Assembly (NCBI RefSeq): GCF_001651035.1
Contig: NZ_LXRG01000201.1
Span: 237,589-301,588, forward strand
DNA length: 64,000 bases
Source: Halomonas sp. ALS9
Lineage (GTDB): Bacteria > Pseudomonadota > Gammaproteobacteria > Pseudomonadales > Halomonadaceae
Direction: 5' to 3'
In this document: positions 54,994-63,987 of the stretch, in pieces
Numbering within the stretch: position 1 is the stretch's first letter
How the letters are laid out: each line of letters begins with the position of its first letter
Program-made: the position numbers and the translations under genes
Notes under the pieces: model-generated
The model's input: the letters and a program-made list of their open reading frames with translations, nothing else
Databases searched by the model: none
Told to the model about the DNA's origin: nothing

Positions 54994-56160
54994 TCAATCT
55001 CGTTTCAACAGTTCATCCATACGCGACAGCGCCGCCTCCAATTGGGAGGCGGTGGTGCCGAAGTTAAGCCGCACAAAGCCGGGGCAGCCAAAGGCGGCCC
55101 CGTCCGAAAGCGCCACCCCCACCTCTTTCAACAGCGTCTTATACGGCGCGTCGCCCAACCCTGCCTCGCGCATATCCAGCCAGGCAAGGTAGGTTGACTC
55201 CGGCGCACCCCAACTAACGCCCGGCCAAGTCGCTACGCGTGCCTGCAGCGTCGTGCGATGCTCTCGTAGCACGCTTAGCAGCGCCTGCCGCCAAGGCTCG
55301 CCATGGCGATAAGCCGCCTCTGCAGCGACCAAGCCAAGCACATTGCCATCGGGAAGCAATCCTTTGGTCGCGGCTGCAAAGCGCTCACGCAGTGCGGGAT
55401 CAGAAATCACTGCACAAGCGCTGGTTAATCCCGCCAAATTGAAAGTTTTTGACGGTGCCCACAGGGTAATAGTGCGCTTCGCCAGTGCAGGAAATGCCGC
55501 AGCTAACGGGCGGTGCTGGGCGCCTTCGTCTAATAACAGGTCACAGTGCAGCTCATCAGAGACCACCCATAGGTCGTGGCGCTCCACTAGTTCAGCCAGC
55601 GCGGCAAGCTCCTCATGGCGCCATACACGACCCGTAGGGTTGTGAGGCTGGCACCACAGCAGCAAGCGCGTACGCGGCGTTATAGCAGCCTCCAGGGCAG
55701 CAATATCGAGCTGCCAAGGCCCATGGGGCGTGGAAGGCGCTGCCAGCATCGCCTGCTGGGGTAGTCGCCCGGTGCGCTTTGCCACCTCTAAAAAGGGAGG
55801 GTAGATCGGCGCTACCGTCAACACCCCATCGCCCGGCTCGGTTAACGCTAACGCGGCTAGGTGCAAGGCTGGCACAACGCCCGGGAGCCACTGCTGCCAC
55901 TCCGGCTGAATCGGCCAGTCATAGTGGTGGGCACTCCACTCACACAGGGTTTCTGTTAACGTAGCGGGCACTTCGCCATAACCATATACACCGTGGGCCA
56001 CCCGCGCCTGCAGCGCATCAATCACCGCAGGCGGGGAGCGAAAGTCCATATCGGCGACCCAAAGAGGCAGTACGTCGTCGCCGTAGCGGTGCCATTTTTG
56101 CGATGCCCAGCCACCTTCAGGGTGGCGTCGCTCCACAGGCGTGGCAAAATCGTAGGTCAT
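54994..56160 (-). CDS. patB: MalY/PatB-type PLP-dependent C-S lyase or aminotransferase
   Basis: A 388-residue fold-type I PLP enzyme. Conserved pieces are LPLWVADMDFRSPPAVI near residue 33, VYGYGEVP, WCQPHNPTGRVW near 165, VVSDELHCDLLL and the PLP lysine in WAPSKTFNLAGL near 230. The family includes cystathionine beta-lyases (PatB, MalY). The ATG at 56160 overlaps, head to head, an ATG of the next gene on the other strand. It is convergent with cnoX. Confidence 0.9.
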   Translation of the reverse strand: MTYDFATPVERRHPEGGWASQKWHRYGDDVLPLWVADMDFRSPPAVIDALQARVAHGVYGYGEVPATLTETLCEWSAHHYDWPIQPEWQQWLPGVVPALHLAALALTEPGDGVLTVAPIYPPFLEVAKRTGRLPQQAMLAAPSTPHGPWQLDIAALEAAITPRTRLLLWCQPHNPTGRVWRHEELAALAELVERHDLWVVSDELHCDLLLDEGAQHRPLAAAFPALAKRTITLWAPSKTFNLAGLTSACAVISDPALRERFAAATKGLLPDGNVLGLVAAEAAYRHGEPWRQALLSVLREHRTTLQARVATWPGVSWGAPESTYLAWLDMREAGLGDAPYKTLLKEVGVALSDGAAFGCPGFVRLNFGTTASQLEAALSRMDELLKRD

Positions 56161-56197
56161 GAAACATCTCACTCATTCAATAGGGGTTGTGCCAAGC

Positions 56198-56629
56198 ATG
56201 CCGCAAGATGACTTTTATACCAAGATGCGGGCGGGGCTATCGGCGCTGTTGCGGCAATGGCGCTCGCTTGGCCAAGCGAATACGGATCAGCTAGCGCTCA
56301 TTTTGGCCGAAACAGCACGGGTAGCTAAATTAGGCACACCCGACGCCACGCCCAGCGGCGCGACCCTCGAACAGTGGAGCCAAGATGAGCTCGGTGAAAT
56401 GCCACTATGGGCGCCGCGCACTGCAGTCTTTCTGCTCAATCAAATGCCCGCTCGCCCGACCCCCGATAGCGACGCCGAAGCCTGCGCCTGGGCTTACTGT
56501 TGGCTACGCAACCGCTCGTTTGATTCACTGCAAGCGGCTCAAGAGGCGCTCCCAGCGCACTTGAAGTCCCCCTTGAAAGATGCGCTTGATGCCGCCTGGC
56601 GCGACCAACAAGGACTGCGTTTGGTTTAA
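56198..56629 (+). CDS. Hypothetical protein, 143 aa
   Basis: A mostly helical, soluble protein without a family I recognise. It is rich in W, A and L and has repeated acidic patches (TPDATPSGATLEQWSQDELGE, SDAEACAWAYCWLRNRS). The ATG at 56198 has AGGGG upstream; an alternative ATG at 56159 would overlap the divergent patB start. The reading frame is well balanced in codon use with its neighbours, so I take it as a real gene. Confidence 0.65.
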   Translation: MPQDDFYTKMRAGLSALLRQWRSLGQANTDQLALILAETARVAKLGTPDATPSGATLEQWSQDELGEMPLWAPRTAVFLLNQMPARPTPDSDAEACAWAYCWLRNRSFDSLQAAQEALPAHLKSPLKDALDAAWRDQQGLRLV

Positions 56630-56740
56630 GTAACGAGCTCGTACACGGGCATAAACAAAACGCGGTAAGTCATTAAAAGAGCATTATAAAACCACGACGC
56701 AACACAACAATAACAGTAAGAACAGTAAGGAAAACGCCGC

Positions 56741-57547
56741 ATGATTGAAGTCCCTCTAACATGGCAGCTAGCGAAATTAGGGCTCTCAATCAGTATGGTG
56801 CTGGGGCTAGGCGCGATTGCGGTGCGCGCTAGCCCACGCATGGCGGGCCTGCTAGCGGGTTATCCATTAGGCACGTCGCTGGCGCTATTCTTTATCGGTT
56901 TGGAAATTTCCCCTCAATTTGCGACCCAAAGTGCGGCACATACCCTGGCGGGCTTTACGGCCACAATGGCGCTAGGGGCCGGTTATTGGGTAGCCGGACG
57001 CCAGCCTGGCGTTAAAGGTGTCATTGGCGGCGTGGCGGGCGGCTTGGTGGCTTGGCTCGCCGTTAGCACGCTGCTCGCTCAGTTCAACTTCACACGCCTG
57101 AGCGGCACGCTGGTGACGCTATGCGCCATTGCTCTGTTCAGCGGTTTATTTCGCAACATTGCTGATGTCAGGATACCCGCCAGCAGAACATTTTCGTTAC
57201 CGGCGCTTGCCGCTCGCGCCGCACTTGCTACCGTGATCATCTTTACCATTACCAGCCTGGCCCACTGGCTACCGCCCGCCTGGGCGGGGACATTGGCAGC
57301 ATTTCCCGTCACGATGCTGCCTTTTTTGCTGATCCTACACCTGAACCATGGTGCAGCGCCGGTGGCGACGGTGATCAAACACTACCCGATGGGACTTGGC
57401 TCGCTACTGAGTTACACGCTATGTGTTTCCTATACTTACAGCACACTGGGGTTGCTATGGGGCACGTTGGCAGGCTTCGTAGCTGCCACACTATGGCTAC
57501 TGGGGTGGATGCAACTCACTGCTTGGTATCAACGTCATTCTTCTTGA
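56741..57547 (+). CDS. Polytopic membrane protein of unknown family, 268 aa
   Basis: About eight to nine hydrophobic helices (from LAKLGLSISMVLGLGAIAV to YSTLGLLWGTLAGFVAATL), with two similar halves carrying AGLLAGYPLGTSLALF and AGTLAAFPVTMLPFL, which suggests an internal duplication with a P-x(3-4)-T/L turn. It resembles small GlpM/DUF3147-like proteins in style but I cannot assign it. It probably acts as a small transporter or channel. Confidence 0.7.
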   Translation: MIEVPLTWQLAKLGLSISMVLGLGAIAVRASPRMAGLLAGYPLGTSLALFFIGLEISPQFATQSAAHTLAGFTATMALGAGYWVAGRQPGVKGVIGGVAGGLVAWLAVSTLLAQFNFTRLSGTLVTLCAIALFSGLFRNIADVRIPASRTFSLPALAARAALATVIIFTITSLAHWLPPAWAGTLAAFPVTMLPFLLILHLNHGAAPVATVIKHYPMGLGSLLSYTLCVSYTYSTLGLLWGTLAGFVAATLWLLGWMQLTAWYQRHSS

Positions 57548-57607
57548 CCAAGCGCTTGCTTGGGTTAATCCTGAATAGCCCCGCTATGCTAAAAACAAGG
57601 ACATGCC

Positions 57608-58015
57608 ATGTTTATACGTACCATTGAGCCCGCGTTTTACGATACCGATGCGTTAGGGCACATTAACAACACTCGCCTGCCAGCGTGGTTTGAGCTTGCC
57701 CGTAATGACTTGTTCAAACTTTTTACCCCTGACTTAAATCCCAAACAGTGGCGCTTGATTATGGCACGCATGGAAGTCGACTATCGGGCTGAACTGTTTT
57801 ACGGTCACGATATCGAAATACGTACGTACTTAACGCGGCTTGGAAATAGCTCGTTTACGGTGACTCAAGAGGCGCGGCAGCACGGCAAGCTCACTAACCT
57901 GGGTCACACCGTTATGGTGCAGTATGACCATCAGTCCAAGTGCGCTATGCCCATTGAGGGCGACTTACGTGAGGCACTAACGTCGCATCTGCAAGATGCG
58001 CCTGAGCCTGCCTGA
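57608..58015 (+). CDS. Hotdog-fold acyl-CoA thioesterase (YbgC/FadM type)
   Basis: A 135-residue single-hotdog protein with the catalytic motif FYDTDALGHINNTRLPAWFE near residue 9 (aspartate then HINN), followed by IEIRTYLTRLGNSSFTV. This is the 4-hydroxybenzoyl-CoA thioesterase-like family, hydrolysing short- to medium-chain acyl-CoAs. It has AAGGA 6 nt before the ATG. Confidence 0.88.
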   Translation: MFIRTIEPAFYDTDALGHINNTRLPAWFELARNDLFKLFTPDLNPKQWRLIMARMEVDYRAELFYGHDIEIRTYLTRLGNSSFTVTQEARQHGKLTNLGHTVMVQYDHQSKCAMPIEGDLREALTSHLQDAPEPA

Positions 58016-58056
58016 TTGCAGCTGCCCCGCAACGGCGGGGCAATAGGAGCCTTATA

Positions 58057-58359
58057 ATGGCCATCCGCTACAACCTCTGGATAGACCCTGACAACGTCGC
58101 CCAGCACCGTGCCGTTGAGGCAGACCTTGAGCGTTACTTCATTGAGCGCTTTGCCGACTATCCGCATATCCGCTTGTTTGGGGCCGACCCCTACGATTAT
58201 GATGCGCCCTTCAATCGCCTTTATGACGTGCTAATGGCACGAGCCGCTGAATACTGTGAGCGGACGTGGTGCTATGTCGCGTCCCCTGAACAGCTCAATC
58301 GCTGCTTTTTCCGTGCCGTTGGCCGCTCGACTAAATTTGTTCAAGATGACCGTTCGTGA
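58057..58359 (+). CDS. Hypothetical protein, 100 aa
   Basis: A small acidic/aromatic cytoplasmic protein (DPYDYDAPFNRLYDVL) without a recognised family. A good ribosome-binding site (AGGAG) precedes the ATG, and the next gene (DUF501) begins 12 bp after its stop, so the two form an operon. The N-terminus (AIRYNLWIDPDNVAQHRAV) is well conserved in style with globular proteins. I take it as real. Confidence 0.65.
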   Translation: MAIRYNLWIDPDNVAQHRAVEADLERYFIERFADYPHIRLFGADPYDYDAPFNRLYDVLMARAAEYCERTWCYVASPEQLNRCFFRAVGRSTKFVQDDRS

Positions 58360-58371
58360 GAGACCAACCAA

Positions 58372-58893
58372 ATGGTGATACGCACCAACCAAGCGCCTGA
58401 CGAACGTCAGCTCGCCATTATTGCCCAGCAGCTTGGCCGCGCGCCGCGTGGTATCGAAGCGGTAGCCGCTACCGACGGGGAAGGCACGCCGCTCGTACTG
58501 CGTATGGCACCGATTGTCGATGGCAAACCCTTCCCCACCCTGTATTGGCTCTGCTCAGATGTGCTGAAAGTCGAGATTTCCCGTATCGAAGCCGTTGGTG
58601 TGATCAAAGCGCTCGAACAGCGCTTGCAGGATGAGCCCGAATTTCTTGAGGCCTATCAGCAGAGCCATCGCGATTATGTGACCGCCCGCTGGGACTTTAT
58701 GAGCGATGCCCAGCGTGAAGAAGTCGCTAAGCTGGGTTACACCCAGGTGATGACCGAGCGTGGCATTGGCGGGATTACTAACTGGCACCAGGTGCGCTGC
58801 CTGCATACCCAGTACGCCCACCATCTGTGCGGCAGCAATGTGATTGGCCAATGGATGGATGAGCACCATCAGGTCGATCTGCATTTGCCCTAA
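58372..58893 (+). CDS. DUF501 domain-containing protein
   Basis: A 173-residue DUF501 protein. The family marks are IIAQQLGRAPRGIEAVAA, PFPTLYWLCSDVLKVEISRIEA, RGIGGITNWHQVRCLHTQYAHHL and a C-terminal DEHH. Histidines and cysteine in HQVRCLHTQYAHH resemble a metal or redox site but the function is unknown. Operon partner of the preceding gene. Confidence 0.9.
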   Translation: MVIRTNQAPDERQLAIIAQQLGRAPRGIEAVAATDGEGTPLVLRMAPIVDGKPFPTLYWLCSDVLKVEISRIEAVGVIKALEQRLQDEPEFLEAYQQSHRDYVTARWDFMSDAQREEVAKLGYTQVMTERGIGGITNWHQVRCLHTQYAHHLCGSNVIGQWMDEHHQVDLHLP

Positions 58894-58926
58894 CACCCTC
58901 CTTCGTTGGCTATAAGGAATTATTGA

Positions 58927-59469
58927 ATGGCTCGAATTTGCGTTTATCTTGGCTCCCGCGAAGGCAATAGTCCTGCTTTCCGTCAGGCGACCAATACACT
59001 GGGACGCACGCTCGCTGAACGCGGCCATACGCTGGTTTATGGCGGGGCACGCGTTGGCCTGATGGGTGAGCTGGCGAATTCAGTGCTGGAGGCTGGCGGC
59101 GAGGCCATTGGTGTGATGCCCGACCACCTAGTGGAGCGTGAACAAGCCCACTTTGGCTTAAGTGAGTTGATTCGGGTGCGCAATATGCACGAACGCAAAG
59201 CCACTATGGCGGCCAACGCCGATGCGTTTATTGCCTTACCCGGCGGGATCGGCACTTTGGAAGAGCTGTTTGAAATATGGACGTGGGGCTATCTGGGCCT
59301 GCATGAAAAACCGATGGGGTTGCTGAACATTGACGAGTTCTATTCGCCGCTACTGACTTTTTTAGACAGCACGGTTAGTCATGGCTTTTTGGCGTCTCCC
59401 ACGCGCGAGATGCTGCTAGACGCACCGTCACCCCATGAGTTGCTTGAGGCGCTGGAAGCCCAGCTATAA
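58927..59469 (+). CDS. LOG-family nucleotide phosphoribohydrolase
   Basis: A 180-residue Rossmann protein with the LOG signatures GGARVGLMG near residue 39, NMHERKATM near 86 and the catalytic PGGIGTLEELFE near 105. It cleaves N6-modified or ordinary adenosine monophosphate to base plus ribose-5-phosphate; in bacteria the physiological role is unclear. Own ribosome-binding site TAAGGA. Confidence 0.92.
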   Translation: MARICVYLGSREGNSPAFRQATNTLGRTLAERGHTLVYGGARVGLMGELANSVLEAGGEAIGVMPDHLVEREQAHFGLSELIRVRNMHERKATMAANADAFIALPGGIGTLEELFEIWTWGYLGLHEKPMGLLNIDEFYSPLLTFLDSTVSHGFLASPTREMLLDAPSPHELLEALEAQL

Positions 59470-59489
59470 TGCTGGCAAGGGGAGCGTCA

Positions 59490-60002
59490 CTAGTGGCCCG
59501 TGTGCTCGGTGAGCTTGCGGGTATACTGATAAGTAAGCTGCAGTAGGCGGGCATCATCACCTGCCCGGTGGCGGTGAATTCCCTGTTCGGCGATCAACAC
59601 TTCTTTGCTGTCGCTCCACACAGCCTGCTGCTCTTCGCTAAGCAGGATTCTTAATGCCTCAAGGCGGAAGCGCGGCAGCATGCCCGCGTGATGGAAGAGC
59701 AGCGATAGCCAAGTGTTGTCGTATCCCCAACTATCGCTGTACGCCTTACCCAGTTCGCGTAACTCATCGTTCAGCCAGTGAGCAACTTGACGTACCGGAT
59801 AGCCCTCCTGAATGAGGCGATCACGGGAAATACCGTGCAGCAGTTCGGCCTTGGGATCCCAGTGCGTCCACTCTTCCAACGGTTGAATGAGAAAAGCACA
59901 GCAGCTTCCATCGGCACGGGCGATGCCTACTTCAATGGGGTAGCTGCCGCGCCCAAATCCGGACGCTTCAATATCTAATACTGTGGGTAGCGTCTCGGAC
60001 AC
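59490..60002 (-). CDS. DEDDh-family 3'-5' exonuclease
   Basis: A 170-residue exonuclease domain. DIEASGFGRGSYPIEVGIA (motif I) is near the N-terminus, DSWGYDNTWLSLLFHHAG (motif II) near 95, and HRHRAGDDARLLQLTY (motif III) near the end. GTG at 60002 is taken as the start because AGGA lies about five bases upstream; a GTG four codons earlier is the alternative. Similar proteins act as DNA polymerase III epsilon-like or RNase T-like trimming enzymes. Confidence 0.85.
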   Translation of the reverse strand: MSETLPTVLDIEASGFGRGSYPIEVGIARADGSCCAFLIQPLEEWTHWDPKAELLHGISRDRLIQEGYPVRQVAHWLNDELRELGKAYSDSWGYDNTWLSLLFHHAGMLPRFRLEALRILLSEEQQAVWSDSKEVLIAEQGIHRHRAGDDARLLQLTYQYTRKLTEHTGH

Positions 60003-60036
60003 AACCTTCCTCACTCAATCAAAACGCGGTAACGCT

Positions 60037-60531
60037 TCATGCGGCAGCCACGCTATTTAGTGCGGGCTGATCCGCCTGTCGCTGCCAGTAAGCCGCACGC
60101 TCGCCATCTACCGCCAAGCCTAACTCACCCAGGCGATAAGCACGGGCAAGCCGCTCTGCAGCTAGATAATGCCCAGACTGGGCGGCACGCGCGTACCAGG
60201 TCACCGCGTAATCTTCACGGCGCGGGTACTGAGCACAGCCGTGCTCGTGGATTTGTGCCACCTGGTACTGTGACTTTACATCCCCGGCATGGGCAGCTTC
60301 CAGAACGTACCGCGCTCCGCGCGCCTTGTCCTGGGGCGTCTGACTGCGATGAAACAGCATATGGCCGTAAACGGAGAGCGCGTCTGGGTGACCCGCTTCC
60401 GCACAGCGCTTAAATAAGCGCATTGTTAAACGCTGGGTGCGCGGTGAACGCGGCAACAACCAGTGATTATGAAACAGCCGTTCAGCTAGGCGAAATTCTA
60501 GCCGAGTAAATAATGTTGATGCCTGCAGCAT
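60037..60531 (-). CDS. Sel1-repeat protein
   Basis: A 164-residue protein with two to three Sel1 (TPR-like) repeats: ALSVYGHMLFHRSQTPQDKARGARYV ... and WYARAAQSGHYLAAERLA. These alpha-solenoids mediate protein contacts. No signal peptide is apparent; the N-terminus is basic (RLAERLFHNHWLLPRSPRTQR). It is the upstream neighbour of the exonuclease gene on the same strand, 22 bp away. Confidence 0.82.
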   Translation of the reverse strand: MLQASTLFTRLEFRLAERLFHNHWLLPRSPRTQRLTMRLFKRCAEAGHPDALSVYGHMLFHRSQTPQDKARGARYVLEAAHAGDVKSQYQVAQIHEHGCAQYPRREDYAVTWYARAAQSGHYLAAERLARAYRLGELGLAVDGERAAYWQRQADQPALNSVAAA

Positions 60532-60775
60532 GGCAAACCACCCTGCCTGTCTGTTGGAACCTTGGGCCAGCAGTCATAAAATGCTGCCAACCACACGAGA
60601 AACCGGCCTTTAGCCGGTCAATGGGCTGGCAAGCATACGCCTGCCTTTGCGACGACTCAACCCCATAAATTTGCTGCTTACAAAGAGCCTCGCTAACATG
60701 CCATGCATACGCCGTTTACCATCCAGGTAATAGCGTCTTATCTTGTGGCAATTCCGCCTTAGTAAGGAGATGAAA

Positions 60776-61807
60776 ATGCAAACGCGCCCACTTGGCAGAA
60801 CCGGCATGGAGGTAAGTCGACTCTGCTTAGGCACGATGACGTTTGGCGAGCAAAATAGCGAAGCCGAAGCCCACGAACAACTTGACCGGGCCGTGGCCTT
60901 TGGCATCAACTTTATTGATACCGCAGAAATGTACCCCGTCCCGCCCATGGCCAAGACCCAGGGCTTAACTGAACGCTATATCGGCAGTTGGCTAAAGCAG
61001 CGCGGTGCACGGGACGACCTTATTATTGCTACCAAAGCCGCTGGCCCAGGGCTTGACCATATCCGAGGTGGCCCGCGCTTAACCCGTGAGCATATTCATC
61101 AGGCCATTGACGCCAGCCTGGAGCGTTTGAATACTGATTACGTTGACCTTTACCAACTGCACTGGCCCGACCGTCAAACCAACTTCTTTGGCAAGCTAGG
61201 CTACGTACATAGCGAAGACGAAGATGCGACGCCGTTAGAAGAAACGCTCTCGGCTCTTAAAGAACTGGTTGATGCTGGTAAGGTACGAGCTATAGGGCTC
61301 TCTAATGACACCCCCTGGGGCACCATGCGCTCACTGCAGCTCGCCGATAAGCTGGATTTACCCCGCGTGGCGTCTATTCAAAATCCTTATAATCTTCTCA
61401 ACCGCTCTTTTGAAGTTGGTTTGGCGGAAATTGCCCACCGTGAAGACGTCGGCCTACTTGCCTATTCACCGCTAGGGTTTGGGGTACTCTCAGGTAAATA
61501 CCTTAATGGCGCGCAGCCACCCAAAGGTCGTTTGACGCTGTATGAGCGCTTCAAGCGTTACACCTCGTCCGAAGCCGAAGCGGCCACCCAGGCTTACGTT
61601 GCACTTGCTGAAAAGCATGAATTAGACCCTGCGCAAATGGCGCTAGCGTTTGTTAACTCGCGCAGCTTCTTGACCAGCAATATTATTGGTGCGACCACCA
61701 TGGAGCAGCTGGAAAGCAATCTTGCCAGCGAGAGCCTCAAGCTGGACAACGAAGTGCTTGAGGCAATCGAAGATATTCACCGCCGCATGCCGAACCCCTG
61801 TCCGTAA
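60776..61807 (+). CDS. tas: NADP(H)-dependent aldo-keto reductase (Tas type)
   Basis: A 343-residue AKR with tetrad residues in FIDTAEMYPVPPMAKTQG (Asp, Tyr), ATKAAGPG (Lys) and DLYQLHWPDR (His). The sequence closely follows E. coli Tas (346 aa). The ATG at 60776 is preceded by AAGGAG; an upstream in-frame start is rejected. A hairpin follows (61866-61887). Confidence 0.9.
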   Translation: MQTRPLGRTGMEVSRLCLGTMTFGEQNSEAEAHEQLDRAVAFGINFIDTAEMYPVPPMAKTQGLTERYIGSWLKQRGARDDLIIATKAAGPGLDHIRGGPRLTREHIHQAIDASLERLNTDYVDLYQLHWPDRQTNFFGKLGYVHSEDEDATPLEETLSALKELVDAGKVRAIGLSNDTPWGTMRSLQLADKLDLPRVASIQNPYNLLNRSFEVGLAEIAHREDVGLLAYSPLGFGVLSGKYLNGAQPPKGRLTLYERFKRYTSSEAEAATQAYVALAEKHELDPAQMALAFVNSRSFLTSNIIGATTMEQLESNLASESLKLDNEVLEAIEDIHRRMPNPCP

Positions 61808-61865
61808 AGACAGCTCTTAAACAGCCCTTAAAAACAGTCGACTCTCACCAAGCTATCACCACTAT

Positions 61866-61887
61866 AGCCTCGGCCTTCGCCGAGGCT
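61866..61887 (+). terminator. GC hairpin between tas and yaaA
   Basis: AGCCTCGGC and GCCGAGGCT form a 9-bp stem with a CTTC loop, but the U-run is missing. A TATAAT box (61891-61896) follows and is probably the -10 element of yaaA, so the hairpin may shield that promoter from read-through. Confidence 0.55.
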
Positions 61888-61948
61888 TGGTATAATGGGC
61901 CCACTTATATCAAGCTTCCATTTACCAGAGCACGACCAGGAGCATGCG

Positions 61949-62728
61949 ATGCTGAGCGTTATCTCTCCCGCTAAAACGCTGGATTTTGAAACCCCGCCGA
62001 CCACAGAGCAGGTGACACAACCCGACTTTCTGAAACACAGCCAAGCGCTTATCACTATTTTGCGCGACTACTCGCCGCAGCAAATCAGTGAACTTATGGG
62101 TATCAGCGATAAGCTGGCAGGGCTGAATGCGGCGCGCTTTGAGGAGTGGCGTCCCCCTTTCACGCTGAGCAATGCCAAGCCCGCTGCACAGGCTTTTCAG
62201 GGCGACGTCTATACCGGCCTGCAAGCGGAAAACTTCAGCGAAGCGGAGAACCGTTACGCACAGTCGCATCTGCGCATACTTTCTGGCCTTTACGGCCTGC
62301 TACGGCCTCTGGATTTGATTCAGCCCTATCGACTAGAGATGGGCACCAAGCTGCCTAACGGCGCTGGAAAGGATCTGTATGCCTACTGGAAGCCCATTCT
62401 GACGCCTGCACTCAATGAGGCCATTGCAGAAAGCGGCTCCAACGTGCTGGTGAATCTTGCCTCAAATGAGTACTTTAAAGCGGTAGATCCCAAGCAGCTC
62501 AATGCGCGGATCATTACGCCAGTGTTTAAAGATGAGAAAAACGGCACCTTTAAAATCATCAGCTTCTATGCCAAAAAAGCACGCGGGCTGATGAGCGCAT
62601 GGATGATTCAGCAGCAGGTTAACGATCCAGAGGAACTCAAGGCGTTCGATGTGGCAGGCTATCGTTTCGATGCACCGGCATCTCAGGGAGATACCTTCGT
62701 TTTCACTCGCAAAGAAACCGATCGCTAA
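61949..62728 (+). CDS. yaaA: Peroxide stress protein YaaA
   Basis: A 259-residue YaaA/DUF328 protein (E. coli 258 aa) with [17 protein letters not shown] at the start, [40 protein letters not shown] in the centre and [17 protein letters not shown] near the end. YaaA binds DNA and limits free iron under H2O2 stress. The ATG at 61949 has CAGGAG upstream. Confidence 0.95.
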   Translation: MLSVISPAKTLDFETPPTTEQVTQPDFLKHSQALITILRDYSPQQISELMGISDKLAGLNAARFEEWRPPFTLSNAKPAAQAFQGDVYTGLQAENFSEAENRYAQSHLRILSGLYGLLRPLDLIQPYRLEMGTKLPNGAGKDLYAYWKPILTPALNEAIAESGSNVLVNLASNEYFKAVDPKQLNARIITPVFKDEKNGTFKIISFYAKKARGLMSAWMIQQQVNDPEELKAFDVAGYRFDAPASQGDTFVFTRKETDR

Positions 62729-62752
62729 AGCGAACGGCCGAGCTGGTACAAC

Positions 62753-63328
62753 CTAGAAAAAACGTACGGAGCGTGAAGAACGCGGCTTTAAAAAGCGTTG
62801 GTGCGCCTCTTTAAACAGCGCTGTGTCACAGCGATGTAGCCACTCATAAGCCACCATGTCCGCCGTCACCGCCACAGCACCGCTTGCGCAGGCGCGCTCA
62901 CGGGCAAGCATTGCTTCTTGGGGGCGGCGGCTGGCAGAGGCTTCACTAAGCCAGTACAGCTCGTAGCCTGCCTCTAATAGCCCTAAACCCGTTTGCAGCA
63001 CGCAGATATGCGCTTCTGTTCCACACAGTACAACCTGCGTTTTTCCTGATGCTTTTAATGCTGATCTAAATTCAGCTTCTTCCATAACACCGAAGTGCTG
63101 CTTTTCCCAAAGGCGATAGTCGTTTAGAGCAGCCAGTAGAGATGGCGCGGTACCACCTAATTTTTCAGGGTTTTGCTCTGTTAACCATACCGGCACTTCA
63201 AGTAAGCATGCCATTTCGCCTAGCCAAGCCGCTTCGTTTACGGCTTCTTGACCACCATCGATCACAGGCAAAAGACCGGCCTGGAAATCGACCATTAACA
63301 GCAAACTTTTATCGCGTTGTAGTAGCAC
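62753..63328 (-). CDS. Isochorismatase-family hydrolase
   Basis: A 191-residue cysteine hydrolase with the triad visible: MVDFQAGLLPV (Asp) near residue 13, the lysine in LWEKQHFGVM near 75 and the nucleophile in CGTEAHICVLQT near 106. Such enzymes hydrolyse nicotinamide-, ureido- or isochorismate-type amides/ethers; the substrate here is unknown. Confidence 0.9.
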   Translation of the reverse strand: MLLQRDKSLLLMVDFQAGLLPVIDGGQEAVNEAAWLGEMACLLEVPVWLTEQNPEKLGGTAPSLLAALNDYRLWEKQHFGVMEEAEFRSALKASGKTQVVLCGTEAHICVLQTGLGLLEAGYELYWLSEASASRRPQEAMLARERACASGAVAVTADMVAYEWLHRCDTALFKEAHQRFLKPRSSRSVRFF

Positions 63329-63442
63329 GTTGCCACCTCATTTTTATCGTTATTTAGGCTAACCATAATAGACGCGATACAAACAATAAAGCAGCCGCTT
63401 TACAGCGACTGCTTAGGCTAACTCAACAAACAAAGGCTCGGC

Positions 63443-63631
63443 CTAGTTTTCGGCCGCCTCTTCCATATCTTCGCCGAGCTCTTCCATACTCTCACCGGCA
63501 TCTTCTGCGGCGTCATCAATGCTTTCACCCGCTTCTTCTGCTGGGCCTTGATCATCACAAGCGACAAGACCACCTGCCATTAAAGCCATAAAAAGGGCGA
63601 TGGCTAGCTTCTTGGCTAATTGCGTCGTCAT
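63443..63631 (-). CDS. Small acidic lipoprotein
   Basis: A 62-residue protein with a signal peptide and lipobox GLVAC (cysteine at residue 25) followed by a strongly acidic, low-complexity tail with a repeated ESIDDAAEDAGESMEE-like pattern. It is probably anchored by its lipidated cysteine; the aspartate two residues after the cysteine (CDD) suggests inner-membrane retention. Function unknown; halophile-typical acidity. Confidence 0.8.
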   Translation of the reverse strand: MTTQLAKKLAIALFMALMAGGLVACDDQGPAEEAGESIDDAAEDAGESMEELGEDMEEAAEN

Positions 63632-63828
63632 ACCGTTTCTCCTCCTGAGATTTTACTTCTGGGTACGTGCAGCATAATACTAGATGCTGCTTGGCAACAA
63701 TACCATGTCAAATAAGCAACCTATTGTTATATCTGACATAAAGCGCCAGAAAACCGTTCAAATGGTGAGGTGTTGAAGTTTACTCCTCACTCCTCACTAT
63801 TTTCCCCTCACCACCTACCGCTCACGCA
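63632..63828. other. Gene-free gap before the rRNA-operon end
   Basis: 197 bp with no credible gene. It contains the promoter side of the lipoprotein gene on the left and a pyrimidine-rich TCCTCACTCCTCAC stretch next to the terminator on the right. Confidence 0.5.
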
Positions 63829-63866
63829 AAAAAAATCCCCCAAGGCGTAAGCCCTGGGGGATTTTT
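63829..63866 (-). terminator. Second (distal) rRNA-operon terminator
   Basis: AAAAATCCCCC and GGGGGATTTTT flank an inner GGC/GCC pairing with a GTAA loop. Read on the minus strand, an eight-base U-run follows the stem. Confidence 0.88.
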
Positions 63867-63875
63867 CACAATAAG

Positions 63876-63926
63876 TGCCTGACGATGACTGGGCCGGCCA
63901 TCCGGGACTCTCCATGGGGAGACCCC
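63876..63926 (-). pseudogene. 3'-terminal fragment resembling 5S rRNA
   Basis: Read on the minus strand it gives GGGGTCTCCCCATGGAGAGT, then about 17 extra bases including GGCCGGCC, then the 5S 3' end GTCATCGTCAGGCA. It shares a 19-bp run (63870-63888) with the end of the true 5S gene at 63982-64000. The 5' part of a 5S gene is absent, so it is a remnant sandwiched between two terminators. Confidence 0.65.
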
Positions 63927-63947
63927 TTGGTTTTCTTCCATACAAAC

Positions 63948-63976
63948 AAAAAACCCAGCCGATTGGCTGGGTTTTT
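63948..63976 (-). terminator. First rRNA-operon terminator, after 5S
   Basis: AAAAACCCAGCC and GGCTGGGTTTTT, a 12-bp stem with a four-base loop, located about 12 bp beyond the 5S end on the minus strand and followed by T-rich sequence (TTTTTTGTTTG). Confidence 0.92.
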
Positions 63977-63987
63977 CGTTTAATAAG

